Below, piece by piece: positions 1-8,204 of a stretch of 13,143 bases of DNA (positions are counted from its first letter, which is position 1; each line of letters begins with the position of its first letter). The notes beneath the pieces were generated by a model that saw nothing but the letters and a program-made list of their open reading frames with translations, was not told the origin of the DNA and did not search any database. Source of the stretch: Nitrospirota bacterium. Lineage in GTDB: Bacteria; Nitrospirota_A; Leptospirillia; Leptospirillales; Leptospirillaceae. A program made the position numbers and the translations under genes. The DNA is taken from contig JAKCCY010000077.1 in NCBI GenBank assembly GCA_021838765.1, positions 1 through 13,143 on the forward strand, given 5' to 3'.

Positions 1-174
1 GGATCGGCATCACGGGACGCTTTGATGGGATTCGCTCAAGATCTCCCGCGGAACCATGGACTTATAGAGTTGGCGAGACAGCGAAGTCGCCTCATCACCC
101 AATACTGGCAGGAATACTGTGCAGGTTACGATGCAGGAGTCATCAATGGAATGGGTCCCTCTGGTAATCGCTGA
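1..174 (+). CDS. C-terminal end of an unidentified protein (partial, cut by window edge)
   Basis: Frame 1 is open from the first base to a TGA at 172-174 and gives 57 residues of the C-terminus. The peptide is rich in ordinary charged and aromatic residues (it contains RLITQYWQEYCAGYDAG and ends GMGPSGNR), with no low-complexity stretch, so it reads as coding. I do not recognise the family and see no catalytic motif in this tail. It runs in the same direction as the chorismatase gene that starts 83 bases downstream, so the two could share a transcript and a role in pigment precursor supply or tailoring; that is inference from position only. The missing upstream sequence is needed to name it. 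Confidence 0.6.
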   Translation, partial: GSASRDALMGFAQDLPRNHGLIELARQRSRLITQYWQEYCAGYDAGVINGMGPSGNR

Positions 175-257
175 CACGATCATTAAGGGCGCCTTGTTCG
201 GGTATTGAGTCAGTCGGGTCGTTCGAATCCGGTAAACGCTAGTGGACCTGGTTCAAG

Positions 258-1301
258 ATGTGGGGGGATTCCATGGACAAGTGTGGAGACAACCGTAAAG
301 CAATATCAAGCGATACCACTTCCTTGGATGTCACCTATTGTACAAAGGAACAACTTCAATCAAGCCTTTCAAAAAGGCATCAGACGGTTCTCGGAGTGGT
401 CGGCTTCTCCGAACATACCTTGCCCCATCCCGTTGCTCCCGCCCCTTTCATTCAGGTTCCATTGACTCCCGTCAAAGAGGATGCTCTTTTTGAGCTTTGG
501 ACCACAGACGAACCCGTGAACTATACACAGGATGGACCGCTCCATTGTGCCAGCAGCCCGACGCTTCTCTTTGGCTGTTTGACCATCGAATCAGACCATG
601 GGAAGGATCTTTCACTCAGCACCGAGCAAGCCTACAAGCTTTTGTTCGCGCATATTGATCAATCCGGTTACGGGCATTTGCTGCGGATCTGGCATTATTT
701 TCCCCATATTACCGATGGTGATGGCGTTCTTGAACGCTATAAGGCATTCAATTCGGGACGACATCGCGCTTTCTCAGCCTATCGGACGGATATGAGTGCC
801 GCCCCAGCGGCATCAGCACTAGGGACTTCTTCTGGCGGATCATTGGTTATCTACTTCATTTCCTCCAGCTCTCCTGGATTACCGCTCGAGAACCAGCGCC
901 AGATCAGCGCCTACAACTACCCAAAAGAATACGGCCAGTACAGTCCCATCTTTTCACGGGCGATGCAGGGCGGAGGTCATTTATTCATTTCCGGAACGGC
1001 GAGCATCGTGGGGCATGCCAGCATGTACGATGGATTGCTGCTGGAACAGACCCACGAAACCATCACCAACCTTCAATCAGTCCTCGCAACCGCGAGAGAT
1101 GCGCTAATGCCGTCGGGAGTCCTTCAACTCAAGGCGTATTTGCGGTATCCCGAACACCTTCAGTTAGTTCAAAAAGCCTTGTCTGATGCCTTCGGGAGAG
1201 AAACCCCCGTAGCATTTTTACAGGCCCAAATTTGTCGACGCGAGTTGCTCCTGGAAATAGAAGGGACGTACAAATCCCAAGGAAAACCTGTATCCCATTA
1301 G
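258..1301 (+). CDS. Chorismatase (XanB2/Hyg5/FkbO family), probable hydroxybenzoate synthase
   Basis: The 347-residue product matches the chorismatase family, which removes pyruvate from chorismate to give 3-hydroxybenzoate, 4-hydroxybenzoate or a dihydroxy-cyclohexadiene acid. Visible family motifs are LRIWHYFPHI (142-151), YKAFNSGRHRAF (161-172), the hallmark ISGTASIVGH (244-253) and a C-terminal QICRRELLLEIEG (324-336) that should carry the catalytic glutamate. From memory of the FkbO/Hyg5 comparison, a cysteine seven residues before that glutamate (Cys326, Glu333 here) and a glycine just before the ISGTAS strand (Gly240 here) favour the Hyg5 type, which makes 3-hydroxybenzoate. In Xanthomonas, XanB2 makes the starter of xanthomonadin, an aryl polyene, and here the gene converges on an aryl polyene operon. 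The start is uncertain: ATG 258 is used, but ATG 273, preceded by a G-rich run, is equally possible. Confidence 0.88.
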   Translation: MWGDSMDKCGDNRKAISSDTTSLDVTYCTKEQLQSSLSKRHQTVLGVVGFSEHTLPHPVAPAPFIQVPLTPVKEDALFELWTTDEPVNYTQDGPLHCASSPTLLFGCLTIESDHGKDLSLSTEQAYKLLFAHIDQSGYGHLLRIWHYFPHITDGDGVLERYKAFNSGRHRAFSAYRTDMSAAPAASALGTSSGGSLVIYFISSSSPGLPLENQRQISAYNYPKEYGQYSPIFSRAMQGGGHLFISGTASIVGHASMYDGLLLEQTHETITNLQSVLATARDALMPSGVLQLKAYLRYPEHLQLVQKALSDAFGRETPVAFLQAQICRRELLLEIEGTYKSQGKPVSH

Positions 1302-1630
1302 GGTTTCTGGCCAGACTCCCCGTTCTGCTATGGAGGCGGATGAACGCACCCCCCAATCCCCAGAAAGGATCTGTCCTCCAGCATAGTTGTCTTGCGGGGG
1401 AGATGAGCGGCACAAACCGTCCGACAAGGCCCTTAATCCCATCTTCACACCCCTTTTAGCGCCGGAACGAGACATCCTCCCGCCGCCGAACCTGAAAAAC
1501 GGTTGTATCGGGGGATTCACGAAGATCGCTCTTCGGGTTTTCTGGTTCAGCGATCCCTTTTGTGGGCAGACAGTACAGCTCCACGGTTACTCCGGCAGGG
1601 CACAAAAGATTTCCGGGGGGGGGAGCTGCC
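1302..1630. other. Gene-free stretch between convergent genes
   Basis: This gap separates the 3' end of the chorismatase gene from the 3' end of the pigment operon. I find no convincing coding frame on either strand; the short frames lack recognisable motifs and ribosome sites. It contains a small perfect hairpin (1520-1535), an 8-bp inverted repeat (CTTTTGTG at 1557-1564, CACAAAAG at 1601-1608) and a run of nine G (1615-1623) seven bases beyond the dehydratase stop codon. In aryl polyene clusters a ketoreductase and a second ketosynthase often follow the ApeP-type dehydratase; nothing resembling a Rossmann glycine motif survives here. Confidence 0.6.
1520..1535 (+). terminator. Weak terminator-like hairpin
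   Basis: CGAAGA and TCTTCG form a perfect 6-bp stem around the loop TCGC, followed after GG by TTTT on the plus strand. The stem is short and the T run only four bases, so it is at best a weak intrinsic terminator for the chorismatase transcript, 218 bases past its stop codon. Confidence 0.25.
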
Positions 1631-2062
1631 TTAAGGCTGATAAACGACTGCGAAACGGCCACTCAGTAACGTGACACCTTCCCCGCTCAGGGTGAACTGG
1701 TATATACTTCGCGACCCGCTCTGAAACAGACATTTGGCCCATATCTCAAGCACCGCCGGTGCCTTATCCAGCCACTCCGTGGAATAAGTCAGATCGCGTA
1801 CGCTTGCAAGATAACCCAGAAAGGGCAGTCTCTGAGAATTCTGGGAGGCAAGAGTCCCATGTGCGGCCATTGACTGGGCGGCATACTCTATTCCAGCCAA
1901 AGAGTGTAACCGTCCACAATTGCGCAATGGGTTGTCCATATTGCGATGGCTCCTGGCTGTGCACCGGATTTGTTCAGCATCCCAGCTGAGCACACCATCG
2001 ATCAGAATCATGTCGCCTGCATGGGGGATTAATCGTGATATTCCTGCCTGATCAATCAGCAT
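1631..2062 (-). CDS. ApeP-like 3-hydroxyacyl-ACP dehydratase (hotdog fold)
   Basis: This 143-residue protein resembles the ApeP dehydratases of aryl polyene clusters, which remove water from the 3-hydroxyacyl-ACP intermediate in each elongation round. The N-terminal motif LIPHAGDMILID (11-22) carries the expected active-site His14. LAGIEYAAQSMAAHG (55-69) carries the acidic partner Glu59 on the central hotdog helix. The length is normal for the family. The ATG overlaps the end of the chain length factor gene by seven bases (ATGCTGA arrangement), so translation is probably coupled. It is the last gene of the operon seen here. A second, ApeI-type dehydratase is encoded upstream; aryl polyene systems usually carry both. 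FabZ-like function in general fatty acid synthesis is unlikely given the context. Confidence 0.85.
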   Translation of the reverse strand: MLIDQAGISRLIPHAGDMILIDGVLSWDAEQIRCTARSHRNMDNPLRNCGRLHSLAGIEYAAQSMAAHGTLASQNSQRLPFLGYLASVRDLTYSTEWLDKAPAVLEIWAKCLFQSGSRSIYQFTLSGEGVTLLSGRFAVVYQP

Positions 2063-2853
2063 GGAAAGACCTGGATGAGAAGCCGATGTCCCGGGAGTTC
2101 CTCCATATCCACCGTCATGGCAGTGGCCAAAGCAAATGCAAAAAGCAATGGCAGGGCTCGAGCTGCAGGTACGCCTCGGGAGAGTTCTACGAGACCAGGA
2201 TCCATGGAAGACAAGGAAACGGACTCCCGACTATCCGTACGCACGATATCAAGACAGGCCATTGAATTTGCTGTTTTGTCAGGTGCCAGGAGCAAAGCCG
2301 TCGCAAACGCCGATGTTATTGGTCTTAATTGGGATATTGGGGCCAGATAGGGGACATCGTAAGCGATCAAAGCAACCGCCTTGCGATCGATCGCAACCTG
2401 GACAGCAGCGTGAAGCAACCCAACGGCGAAACTCGCATCAAATGCACAAAGACTTGTTGATGATTCATGCGATTGGGTGGCGATCCCCCAATAGCCGGCA
2501 GGAGCATTGTGCACTGAATTATGAAAGCGTGTCGGGGACAGCTCGGGCGTTGGGCTTGCCAAAGCTTCGCAATTCATATGCAACAAGGGGTTATCACCAC
2601 CAGACGACGTAAAGACCGTTCCAGTCCGTGATGGATCACGGTGGGCATTCGCATGTGCTTCAAAGCCAACGGCCAAAGAGAGCCGTACCGTCTGTCCGGC
2701 TCTCCGACGCTCCACTGCAGGAAGTTGGATGGGATCCGGGACACAAAGAGGTGCCATCGCCCATCTTCCCGGATGCGTCAGAAGCGCCATGCTGTCCTTC
2801 CAGCCATTGAGCCCCGGCCCCATCAGACCAATTCCTTCCACATAGACCCGCAA
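2056..2853 (-). CDS. ApeC-like chain length factor (inactive ketosynthase-like subunit)
   Basis: The protein (about 265 residues) belongs to the short ketosynthase-like family (PF13723 type) that acts as chain length factor and pairs with the aryl polyene ketosynthase. It opens with VYVEGIGLMGPGLNGW, typical of ApeC homologues, then LPAVERRRAGQTVRLSL, VFTSSGGD and the signature SPTRFHNSVHNAPAGYWGIA. There is no SACAS-type nucleophile cysteine and no HGT histidine motif, so it should not condense on its own. The TTG at 2853 was chosen because GGAAGGG lies about seven bases before it and it directly follows the ketosynthase TGA. A longer frame reaching 2904 would overlap the ketosynthase more. 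The 3' end overlaps the ApeP-like dehydratase start. By analogy with ApeO-ApeC, it forms a heterodimer with the product of the gene just upstream. Confidence 0.85.
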   Translation of the reverse strand: MRVYVEGIGLMGPGLNGWKDSMALLTHPGRWAMAPLCVPDPIQLPAVERRRAGQTVRLSLAVGFEAHANAHRDPSRTGTVFTSSGGDNPLLHMNCEALASPTPELSPTRFHNSVHNAPAGYWGIATQSHESSTSLCAFDASFAVGLLHAAVQVAIDRKAVALIAYDVPYLAPISQLRPITSAFATALLLAPDKTANSMACLDIVRTDSRESVSLSSMDPGLVELSRGVPAARALPLLFAFALATAMTVDMEELPGHRLLIQVFPC

Positions 2854-2854
2854 T

Positions 2855-4057
2855 TCAGGTCGCCCTTCCAAAAACCAGAGAACAGTTACTCCCACCGAAA
2901 CCAAAGGAATTGCTCATGACATAGTCAACGCAAGCCGTGCCGTTTTCAATCAAATACCCGCTTTTTAACAAGGGATCCACGCTGCGGGTCTGCAAGCTTC
3001 CTGGCAAAAAATGGTGTTGGATGCATAGCATTGCCACGATCGCATTGGTGATTCCGGAAACGCCCAATCCGTGTCCCGTCCAGCCTTTGGTGGAACTGCA
3101 CGGTGTTTTACTCCCGAAAAGCGCTGTCACAGCCTTATCCTCGCTGGCATCATTTGCCTTGCTGGCAGTTCCGTGCAAATGGAGATAATCCATATCGGAC
3201 GCTTTGAGACCAGCCGACTCAAGAGCACGTTGCATAGCCAGATACGCTCCCATTCCTTCGGGATGGGGCGTAGACATATGATAGGCATCTGAACTCTCCC
3301 CCACACCGAACAATTTTACAGCTTTGGGATCGGAAATGGACGTATCTTTTTCAAGCAACGCGAAACCTGCTCCTTCTCCTATGGATATTCCGTCACGTTC
3401 CGCATCAAAAGGCCGGCAGGGCTCGCGGGAGAGCAATCCCAATGAATTGAAACCGTAAAGGGTCGTCATGCATAGAGAGTCAGCACCACCAACCACGGCT
3501 GCATCGCACAACCCTGCCGAGATCATTCGGGAAGCCTCCGCAAAGACCTTGGCTGTAGAAGCACACGCTGAAGAAACGACCGCTGTCGGCCCGTCAAGGT
3601 CGAGCACCTCTTTCACAAACGCCGCCAGTGAAAAGGTATTCTGTGTTTTACGATAAGAATAGCTCAAAGGCAGTGCTCCACTCTCCGGGTCCCTGTGCCG
3701 ATAGGCCAATTCTGTCGCATCCAACCCCGAGGTACTGGTCCCGAGAAACAGACCGATCCTGTTTCGGCCATGGCGCGCGATCGCAGACTTTACTGCTGAA
3801 AAGAAACCATCCTGTTCAATCCCCAAAAGAGCCAACCTGTTATTACGACAATCATAATCGGCCAGATTTGGCGGGAAACGGACACTCTCCACTCCAGACA
3901 CCTGACCGACCCAGGTTTCCATTTCAGACAAACGGAATGAACACGGCAGCAAGCCACTACGTCTTTCCCGAAGAGCCGTCAGTGTCGCATCAACCCCCTC
4001 ACCAAGACTGTTGACAAGGGAAACATGCGTCAGAATGAGCGGTTGCATCAAAGGCAC
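2855..4057 (-). CDS. Beta-ketoacyl-ACP synthase of the aryl polyene type (ApeO-like)
   Basis: This 400-residue ketosynthase performs decarboxylative condensation of malonyl-ACP with the growing aryl polyene chain. The triad is complete: Cys165 in VSSACAST, His295 in LHLHGTASKAND and His329 in STKGWTGHGLG, with Lys324 also conserved. The glycine-rich C-terminus NSFGFGGSNCSLVF is standard. The second motif reads HGTAS rather than the FabF-type HGTGT. The gene directly precedes the ApeC-like partner. GTG at 4057 is used; ATG at 4048 is an alternative, and neither has a clear ribosome site. It starts after a 226-bp gap, so it may have its own promoter or depend on read-through from the exporter gene. 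Only one ketosynthase gene is present, whereas APE clusters usually encode a second, ApeR-type enzyme. Confidence 0.9.
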   Translation of the reverse strand: MPLMQPLILTHVSLVNSLGEGVDATLTALRERRSGLLPCSFRLSEMETWVGQVSGVESVRFPPNLADYDCRNNRLALLGIEQDGFFSAVKSAIARHGRNRIGLFLGTSTSGLDATELAYRHRDPESGALPLSYSYRKTQNTFSLAAFVKEVLDLDGPTAVVSSACASTAKVFAEASRMISAGLCDAAVVGGADSLCMTTLYGFNSLGLLSREPCRPFDAERDGISIGEGAGFALLEKDTSISDPKAVKLFGVGESSDAYHMSTPHPEGMGAYLAMQRALESAGLKASDMDYLHLHGTASKANDASEDKAVTALFGSKTPCSSTKGWTGHGLGVSGITNAIVAMLCIQHHFLPGSLQTRSVDPLLKSGYLIENGTACVDYVMSNSFGFGGSNCSLVFGRAT

Positions 4058-4283
4058 AAAAATTGAAAGATCACTTTTCGGTACAACAGACCAATTGGAG
4101 TTTCATGCAGCATGCGCCAGACTCCTCAATCACCCATCGACGGCAAAAAACTGAATCATCCAAACCATCAGGGATACCTTTCTTAAGAAATGAACTCTCC
4201 CGCTCCTAAGCGCTTTGCGCTGTAGGAGGGGTTTCCGATCTCACGAGCGGACGTTCCTCCGGGGAACCCCCAGACAACTCCCT
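4058..4283. other. Intra-operon gap with hairpin, no gene
   Basis: The 226 bases between the MMPL exporter stop and the ketosynthase start hold no supportable reading frame. In many aryl polyene clusters a DUF3261 lipoprotein gene sits next to the exporter; no lipobox-bearing peptide is seen here. The stretch contains a strong imperfect hairpin (4203-4228), a 12-bp perfect palindrome TTTCTTAAGAAA (4179-4190) and a short GTTCC/GGAAC inverted repeat near 4252-4266. No confident promoter could be assigned. Confidence 0.55.
4203..4228. repeat. REP-like palindrome / stable hairpin
   Basis: CTCCTAAGCGC and GCGCTGTAGGAG pair through 11 base pairs with one bulged base and a TTT loop. Neither side is followed by a proper T run, so it is not a standard intrinsic terminator. 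Its size and position between operon genes resemble repetitive extragenic palindromes or processing hairpins that separate expression of upstream and downstream cistrons. Confidence 0.45.
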
Positions 4284-6632
4284 TCACCCGACTGTTCGAC
4301 ACGTCTCGGCGGGGGTCGCCCAAATGGCGGACAAGACCAAACTCATCATGGCCCCGACCGCAACCGTTGTTCCAATGTCATGTAAAACCGGGATACTGGA
4401 AAAAGATAAGGTTCCAAAACCTATCGTCGTACAGACATTGGCGAGAACCAATGAAAATACAGTCCGTTCCCGATCTTTCCGATCTTCTATCTTCCTCTCG
4501 AAGAACAGTGCGTAATTTGAGCCCACTGCTACCACCAAAAGGAGTCCGATCAAATGAAAAATGGACAGGGGACCACCGGTTTTCAGAAGAATGGCCAGGG
4601 TGAACGTGACGGCCCCGATCAACGGGGCCATGACACGCATAACCCTGATTGGCGATCGGAGCACCACCGACAACAATAGCACAATCACGAGCAGACCGAT
4701 GAGAGATAGACGCAGTGCGGTATGAAAGTATCTACGATACATTTTGTTGGACTGGTTCTTGATATTCAAAAAAACCAGTCCGGGGATATTCCACGTCGCT
4801 TGCGCTTTCATCAAACGCTTCGGATGTGTCACGTCTTTCAGCGGCAACAGAGCGGTCCAGTGACCATGGGACTGGAACAACAAAGAGTCCAGCTTGAGTC
4901 CAAGCGTTGTGCCAGCAAAACTTTCGCGACTCAGCAATGCTTCGCGTCTCTCCCTCTCTGCCTGAATCAGAAAAGGTTCAAAAAATTCCGGACGAAAGGG
5001 CAATCCCACTAAAGCGTTCTGCAGATTGGTGCGTAGTTGTTCTGGCGGAGGCAATGCGGCCTGACGGGCTCTTTGTGTTGCCCTGCTTGGTAAAACCTGC
5101 GAAGGTGATTCGAAGCCTGCCAATACGGCTTCATTGCGCAAAGTCACCAGTTTTTCCTCCACTTGTTCACTGGCCACCAAGGCTTCCTCCAAACCATTCG
5201 CTCTGATCGCAATGAGGTCGTTCACGCTGGGTGCACTCAGTTCGGAACGCAACTTCCTATCCAATTGTTGATCAGCAAAAGATGTCGGGTTGAGACTGCT
5301 CAGATGAGCATTCCACCAAGGCCCTTCGCGCAAGGACAAGAAGATCGTTACCAACACCATCGACAGCAGCACCGGAACCCGAAGCCTGGAGGAGTGCGAT
5401 ATCAATACCTGCAAGGTGGAAAAAAGACGGGGGCTCTGACGGGCAACAAAGTCTTTGGGCATCAGCAGGGGCAGCACCCAGCGGGTCACCCCAACCGCTA
5501 CAAACAAACCGACAATGGAAAAGAGTCCCAGCTGCGACAATCCAGGGAAATCGGAAAAGAGAAGAGCACTGAAACCACAAACTGATGTCAGTACGCCAAG
5601 ACGCAATGTTGGCCAGATACGGGGAAGGGTCTCCCCCGGTGGCTGCCCTGGACGAGTCTGGGAAAAAAGATAGATCGCATAATCGACCCCTTCCCCAAGC
5701 AGAGTGGTCCCAAAACCCACAGTGATCCCATCCACTTTGCCAAAACCCAAGCTTACGGCCGCAATGCCGGCAACAGCCCCGCTCAGAACGGGCAAAAGCG
5801 CCAGGGACAGCAGTCGGGGGGAACGGTACACGGTCAATAAAAGGCTTCCGACCAAGAATGTGGCCAGAAAAGAAAGTCTCCAAACATTGGCTTTAATCTG
5901 GTCCCTTATATGCACGGCAAACACAGCCGGTCCGGTTTCAACAAACTGAAGATGCTGTGCTCCAACAACCTGTCGAGTGAGATCAAAGGCACTCTGAAGA
6001 CTCGCGAGATTGCGCTTCTGCGCATCCAGATCAAAACCTGGCGACCGCGTCTGCACAATCAACAAGGCGCGCTTCCCATCCTTCGAAAACCACACCCCGT
6101 CGCGATGGGATGGCCCCCTCTCCCCCCCGCTTTTGATCGTATCCGTCAGATGGATTATTTCTCTTGTCGGATCAGCCGACAGAAGCGGCTCCAACAAAGG
6201 TCCCCCTGGAGAAACAAGAAGTTGTAGGTCCTTTTGTAACGACTGACGAATGGCTAACGAAATAAACCTATCCGGAGTCACCTGATTGCTCAAAAGGTAG
6301 CGATACTTCCAGAGGAGCGCACGATCCCGTGCGGTGCCGACAGAACTCCCATTCCGGACAAGAACGAACTCCGGATTCGCTCCCAGGCGCACGGCCAGAT
6401 CCTTGCTTGCTGCCGCGAGCTCCGATGGCTGACCATTTTTTATCGCCAGCAGCAGCAGCCGCGAAACCACCCCGTTTTTTAGCTGTTCTACCAGAAGGCG
6501 TTGATCCGGGTGGGGGGAAGCCGGCAAAAAAGCCGATATTCCTGTACTGAATGTCGATCGGCCAATAATCAGAACACTCGCAAGCAGCATCGTTAACCAA
6601 AGACCGATCACCCAGCGAGATGATCCGATCAC
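4284..6632 (-). CDS. MMPL/RND-family exporter of the aryl polyene cluster
   Basis: This 782-residue inner-membrane transporter has the duplicated RND layout. There is an N-terminal helix (about residues 7-25), a large periplasmic domain, then a helix bundle containing GEGVDYAIYLFSQ. A further anchoring helix precedes a second periplasmic domain, and the final bundle contains GSNYALFFERK. The DY-containing helix motif is typical of MMPL proteins. These exporters accompany LolA-like proteins in aryl polyene clusters and are thought to move the lipid-linked pigment toward the outer membrane. The GTG start at 6632 overlaps the LolA-like stop (GTGA), and no Shine-Dalgarno is visible, so translation is probably coupled. 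Length and architecture are complete. The substrate is inferred from context, not from sequence. Confidence 0.88.
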   Translation of the reverse strand: MIGSSRWVIGLWLTMLLASVLIIGRSTFSTGISAFLPASPHPDQRLLVEQLKNGVVSRLLLLAIKNGQPSELAAASKDLAVRLGANPEFVLVRNGSSVGTARDRALLWKYRYLLSNQVTPDRFISLAIRQSLQKDLQLLVSPGGPLLEPLLSADPTREIIHLTDTIKSGGERGPSHRDGVWFSKDGKRALLIVQTRSPGFDLDAQKRNLASLQSAFDLTRQVVGAQHLQFVETGPAVFAVHIRDQIKANVWRLSFLATFLVGSLLLTVYRSPRLLSLALLPVLSGAVAGIAAVSLGFGKVDGITVGFGTTLLGEGVDYAIYLFSQTRPGQPPGETLPRIWPTLRLGVLTSVCGFSALLFSDFPGLSQLGLFSIVGLFVAVGVTRWVLPLLMPKDFVARQSPRLFSTLQVLISHSSRLRVPVLLSMVLVTIFLSLREGPWWNAHLSSLNPTSFADQQLDRKLRSELSAPSVNDLIAIRANGLEEALVASEQVEEKLVTLRNEAVLAGFESPSQVLPSRATQRARQAALPPPEQLRTNLQNALVGLPFRPEFFEPFLIQAERERREALLSRESFAGTTLGLKLDSLLFQSHGHWTALLPLKDVTHPKRLMKAQATWNIPGLVFLNIKNQSNKMYRRYFHTALRLSLIGLLVIVLLLSVVLRSPIRVMRVMAPLIGAVTFTLAILLKTGGPLSIFHLIGLLLVVAVGSNYALFFERKIEDRKDRERTVFSLVLANVCTTIGFGTLSFSSIPVLHDIGTTVAVGAMMSLVLSAIWATPAETCRTVG

Positions 6633-7231
6633 GGTGCATTCCGGCGCAACTTCATAATCGAATAATTGCCTTTGCTATAATGTATTTCTATACGATTGAT
6701 CCTTGCATCGCGACCACTTATGAGGATAGAAACGACTTCCTTTTTTGGCGTTTGGAACCGCGGCTTCAATTCAAGCCGCCATCCTCCCGGCGCCCCGTTC
6801 ATCTGAACGGTGAAATAACGCTGAAGAATTGACAATTGTCCGGACAGCGTCGCCCGCAATGATTCAACCACCGCCCAAATTCCGGGAGTGTTCTGCAAAG
6901 AAATGTTGCGGGGGCCATGCCAGGAGGAACTGTACAAGGTTAACCGATCTCCACGAATGACAGCCCGTTGTGGCGATGGAAATTCTGTTTTCTGCTCAAG
7001 ATAATCGGGCGCTTTATAAATGAGAATACCTTTGGACACCAGCGGTTTGGTCAAATTATGCAGGTATTGGCGCTGGACAAAATGGGGATTGTCCGTTTTG
7101 ACTTGTGCGAAGGACTGCATAAGAGATTGGATGTTCCACCGGCTAGACGCAACATGACCGAATCCATCATCGGCTCCCGCTATCGCGACCTGACAGACAA
7201 GCAGGCAACAGACCATGAAAACAATCGTCAT
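6629..7231 (-). CDS. LolA-like periplasmic outer-membrane carrier
   Basis: The 200-residue product resembles the LolA-related proteins of aryl polyene clusters rather than housekeeping LolA. It has a hydrophobic leader (VFMVCCLLVCQVAIAGA, ending near residue 19), then FVQRQYLHNLTKPLVSKG, the beta-strand opening typical of the family, and later PGIWAVVESLRATLSGQ. It is expected to carry the lipid-linked product or a partner lipoprotein across the periplasm together with the MMPL exporter. ATG 7231 was chosen because the signal peptide begins there; the frame is open further upstream into the acyltransferase gene, but that part reads as shadow sequence. The start lacks a clear ribosome site and the leader lacks N-terminal lysines, so a slightly earlier non-ATG start is possible. 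Its stop overlaps the exporter start. Confidence 0.78.
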   Translation of the reverse strand: MTIVFMVCCLLVCQVAIAGADDGFGHVASSRWNIQSLMQSFAQVKTDNPHFVQRQYLHNLTKPLVSKGILIYKAPDYLEQKTEFPSPQRAVIRGDRLTLYSSSWHGPRNISLQNTPGIWAVVESLRATLSGQLSILQRYFTVQMNGAPGGWRLELKPRFQTPKKEVVSILISGRDARINRIEIHYSKGNYSIMKLRRNAP

Positions 7232-7283
7232 TTTACAAGAACATCTGGATTTCCAATCAAGAAACTTTCTGGTCCCAACCTTC

Positions 7284-8204
7284 TCAACAATTGTCTTCAG
7301 GGGGCCAGAAATCATAGAAGTTGAACCAGTTGGATGGGACCAGCCGGCAATAATATTCGAGCCGTCGGACGTAGGCGAGCAGAGCCTGCTCGCTTTTAGC
7401 CTTGCTTGGGCTTTCGGCATCGAATGACAGCTGCTCAAAGTGAATGTCATAGCGGTTCCCTCCCCGATAGAGCCCCACCATAAAACCCATGGGACGACCT
7501 AGCATCACTGCCAACCGGAATGGTCCGACGGAAAAATCTGCCGGAGTCTCCAAAAATAACAAACGCAGGGCGGCATTTTCGGTGAGTGCCCGATCAGCCA
7601 GAATACCGATGCAATCACCACGATCAAGACGATCCCGAACTTTAAGCATCGAATCAATTCTCCCCGATGCAATGACCTCGGATGGAGCTGCCGGGTTGAT
7701 CGCCCGTAAAACGGAATTCATCTTGCGGGCGCTTTCTTCGTGCATGAGTGTGGATATCCGGATCCCTGACTTTTGAGACCCACAGACCCTCAACACCTCG
7801 AAACTGCCGAGGTGGGATCCCATTAGAAAACAGCCCTGCCCCCCTGCCAGAACCGCCGAAAGCTCTCGTTCACCATAAACACGTATATCGAAGAGTCCAA
7901 TCTGCCCATTTAGAAAATAAACCCGGTCCAGCTGGGTGCTGGCATACACGAAGAGGTGGCGAAACAAATCCCTGATATTTGGACGATGTTTCGTAGCACG
8001 CATGAGAAAGGTTCTCACTGCCTTGCACGCCACGGGCGAAAATAGCAAAAAATAGAGACAGATCGGCCAAAGGAACAGTCGCGTGCATCTCCTCCCCAAA
8101 CGAAGTGCCACCCAAGCGAGAACTTTCATGCCGAGGAGATTGCCCCGCTCGGGCCGCTCCATCCAGATTGAACGATTATGCATGTCCTTACCCGCTCGAA
8201 GCAT
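7284..8204 (-). CDS. LpxL/HtrB-family acyltransferase of the aryl polyene cluster
   Basis: The 306-residue protein belongs to the lipid A lauroyl/myristoyl acyltransferase-like family. The catalytic H-x4-E motif is visible as SHLGSFEVLR (His131, Glu136), and a hydrophobic N-terminal helix lies at about residues 41-58 (LFLWPICLYFLLFSP). In aryl polyene clusters this enzyme type, sometimes fused to a glycosyltransferase, is proposed to transfer the polyenoyl chain from ACP to a lipid-like acceptor. No glycosyltransferase domain is fused or adjacent here. The ATG at 8204 lies 17 bases inside the end of the upstream dehydratase gene, supporting coupling. In-frame ATGs at 8183 and 8162 are alternatives, since homology begins near WMERPERG. 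The C-terminus NFYDFWPPEDN is typical. Confidence 0.85.
   Translation of the reverse strand: MLRAGKDMHNRSIWMERPERGNLLGMKVLAWVALRLGRRCTRLFLWPICLYFLLFSPVACKAVRTFLMRATKHRPNIRDLFRHLFVYASTQLDRVYFLNGQIGLFDIRVYGERELSAVLAGGQGCFLMGSHLGSFEVLRVCGSQKSGIRISTLMHEESARKMNSVLRAINPAAPSEVIASGRIDSMLKVRDRLDRGDCIGILADRALTENAALRLLFLETPADFSVGPFRLAVMLGRPMGFMVGLYRGGNRYDIHFEQLSFDAESPSKAKSEQALLAYVRRLEYYCRLVPSNWFNFYDFWPPEDNC

Noticed and set aside
205..245. GTTCGAATCC resembling a tRNA T-loop
   Set aside because: The flanking bases do not form the 5-bp T stem, and no anticodon arm or acceptor stem can be drawn around it.
1557..1608. CTTTTGTG/CACAAAAG inverted repeat as an insertion sequence end or operon terminator
   Set aside because: There is no transposase, target duplication or T run; the 8-bp arms could occur by chance.
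1129..1662. Minus-strand frames across the gap, considered as a decayed ketoreductase
   Set aside because: No glycine-rich nucleotide motif or YxxxK motif is present, and the frames overlap the chorismatase or dehydratase genes as shadows.
7232..7450. Longer N-terminus for the LolA-like protein
   Set aside because: It overlaps the acyltransferase C-terminus and precedes a clear signal peptide, so it reads as shadow sequence.
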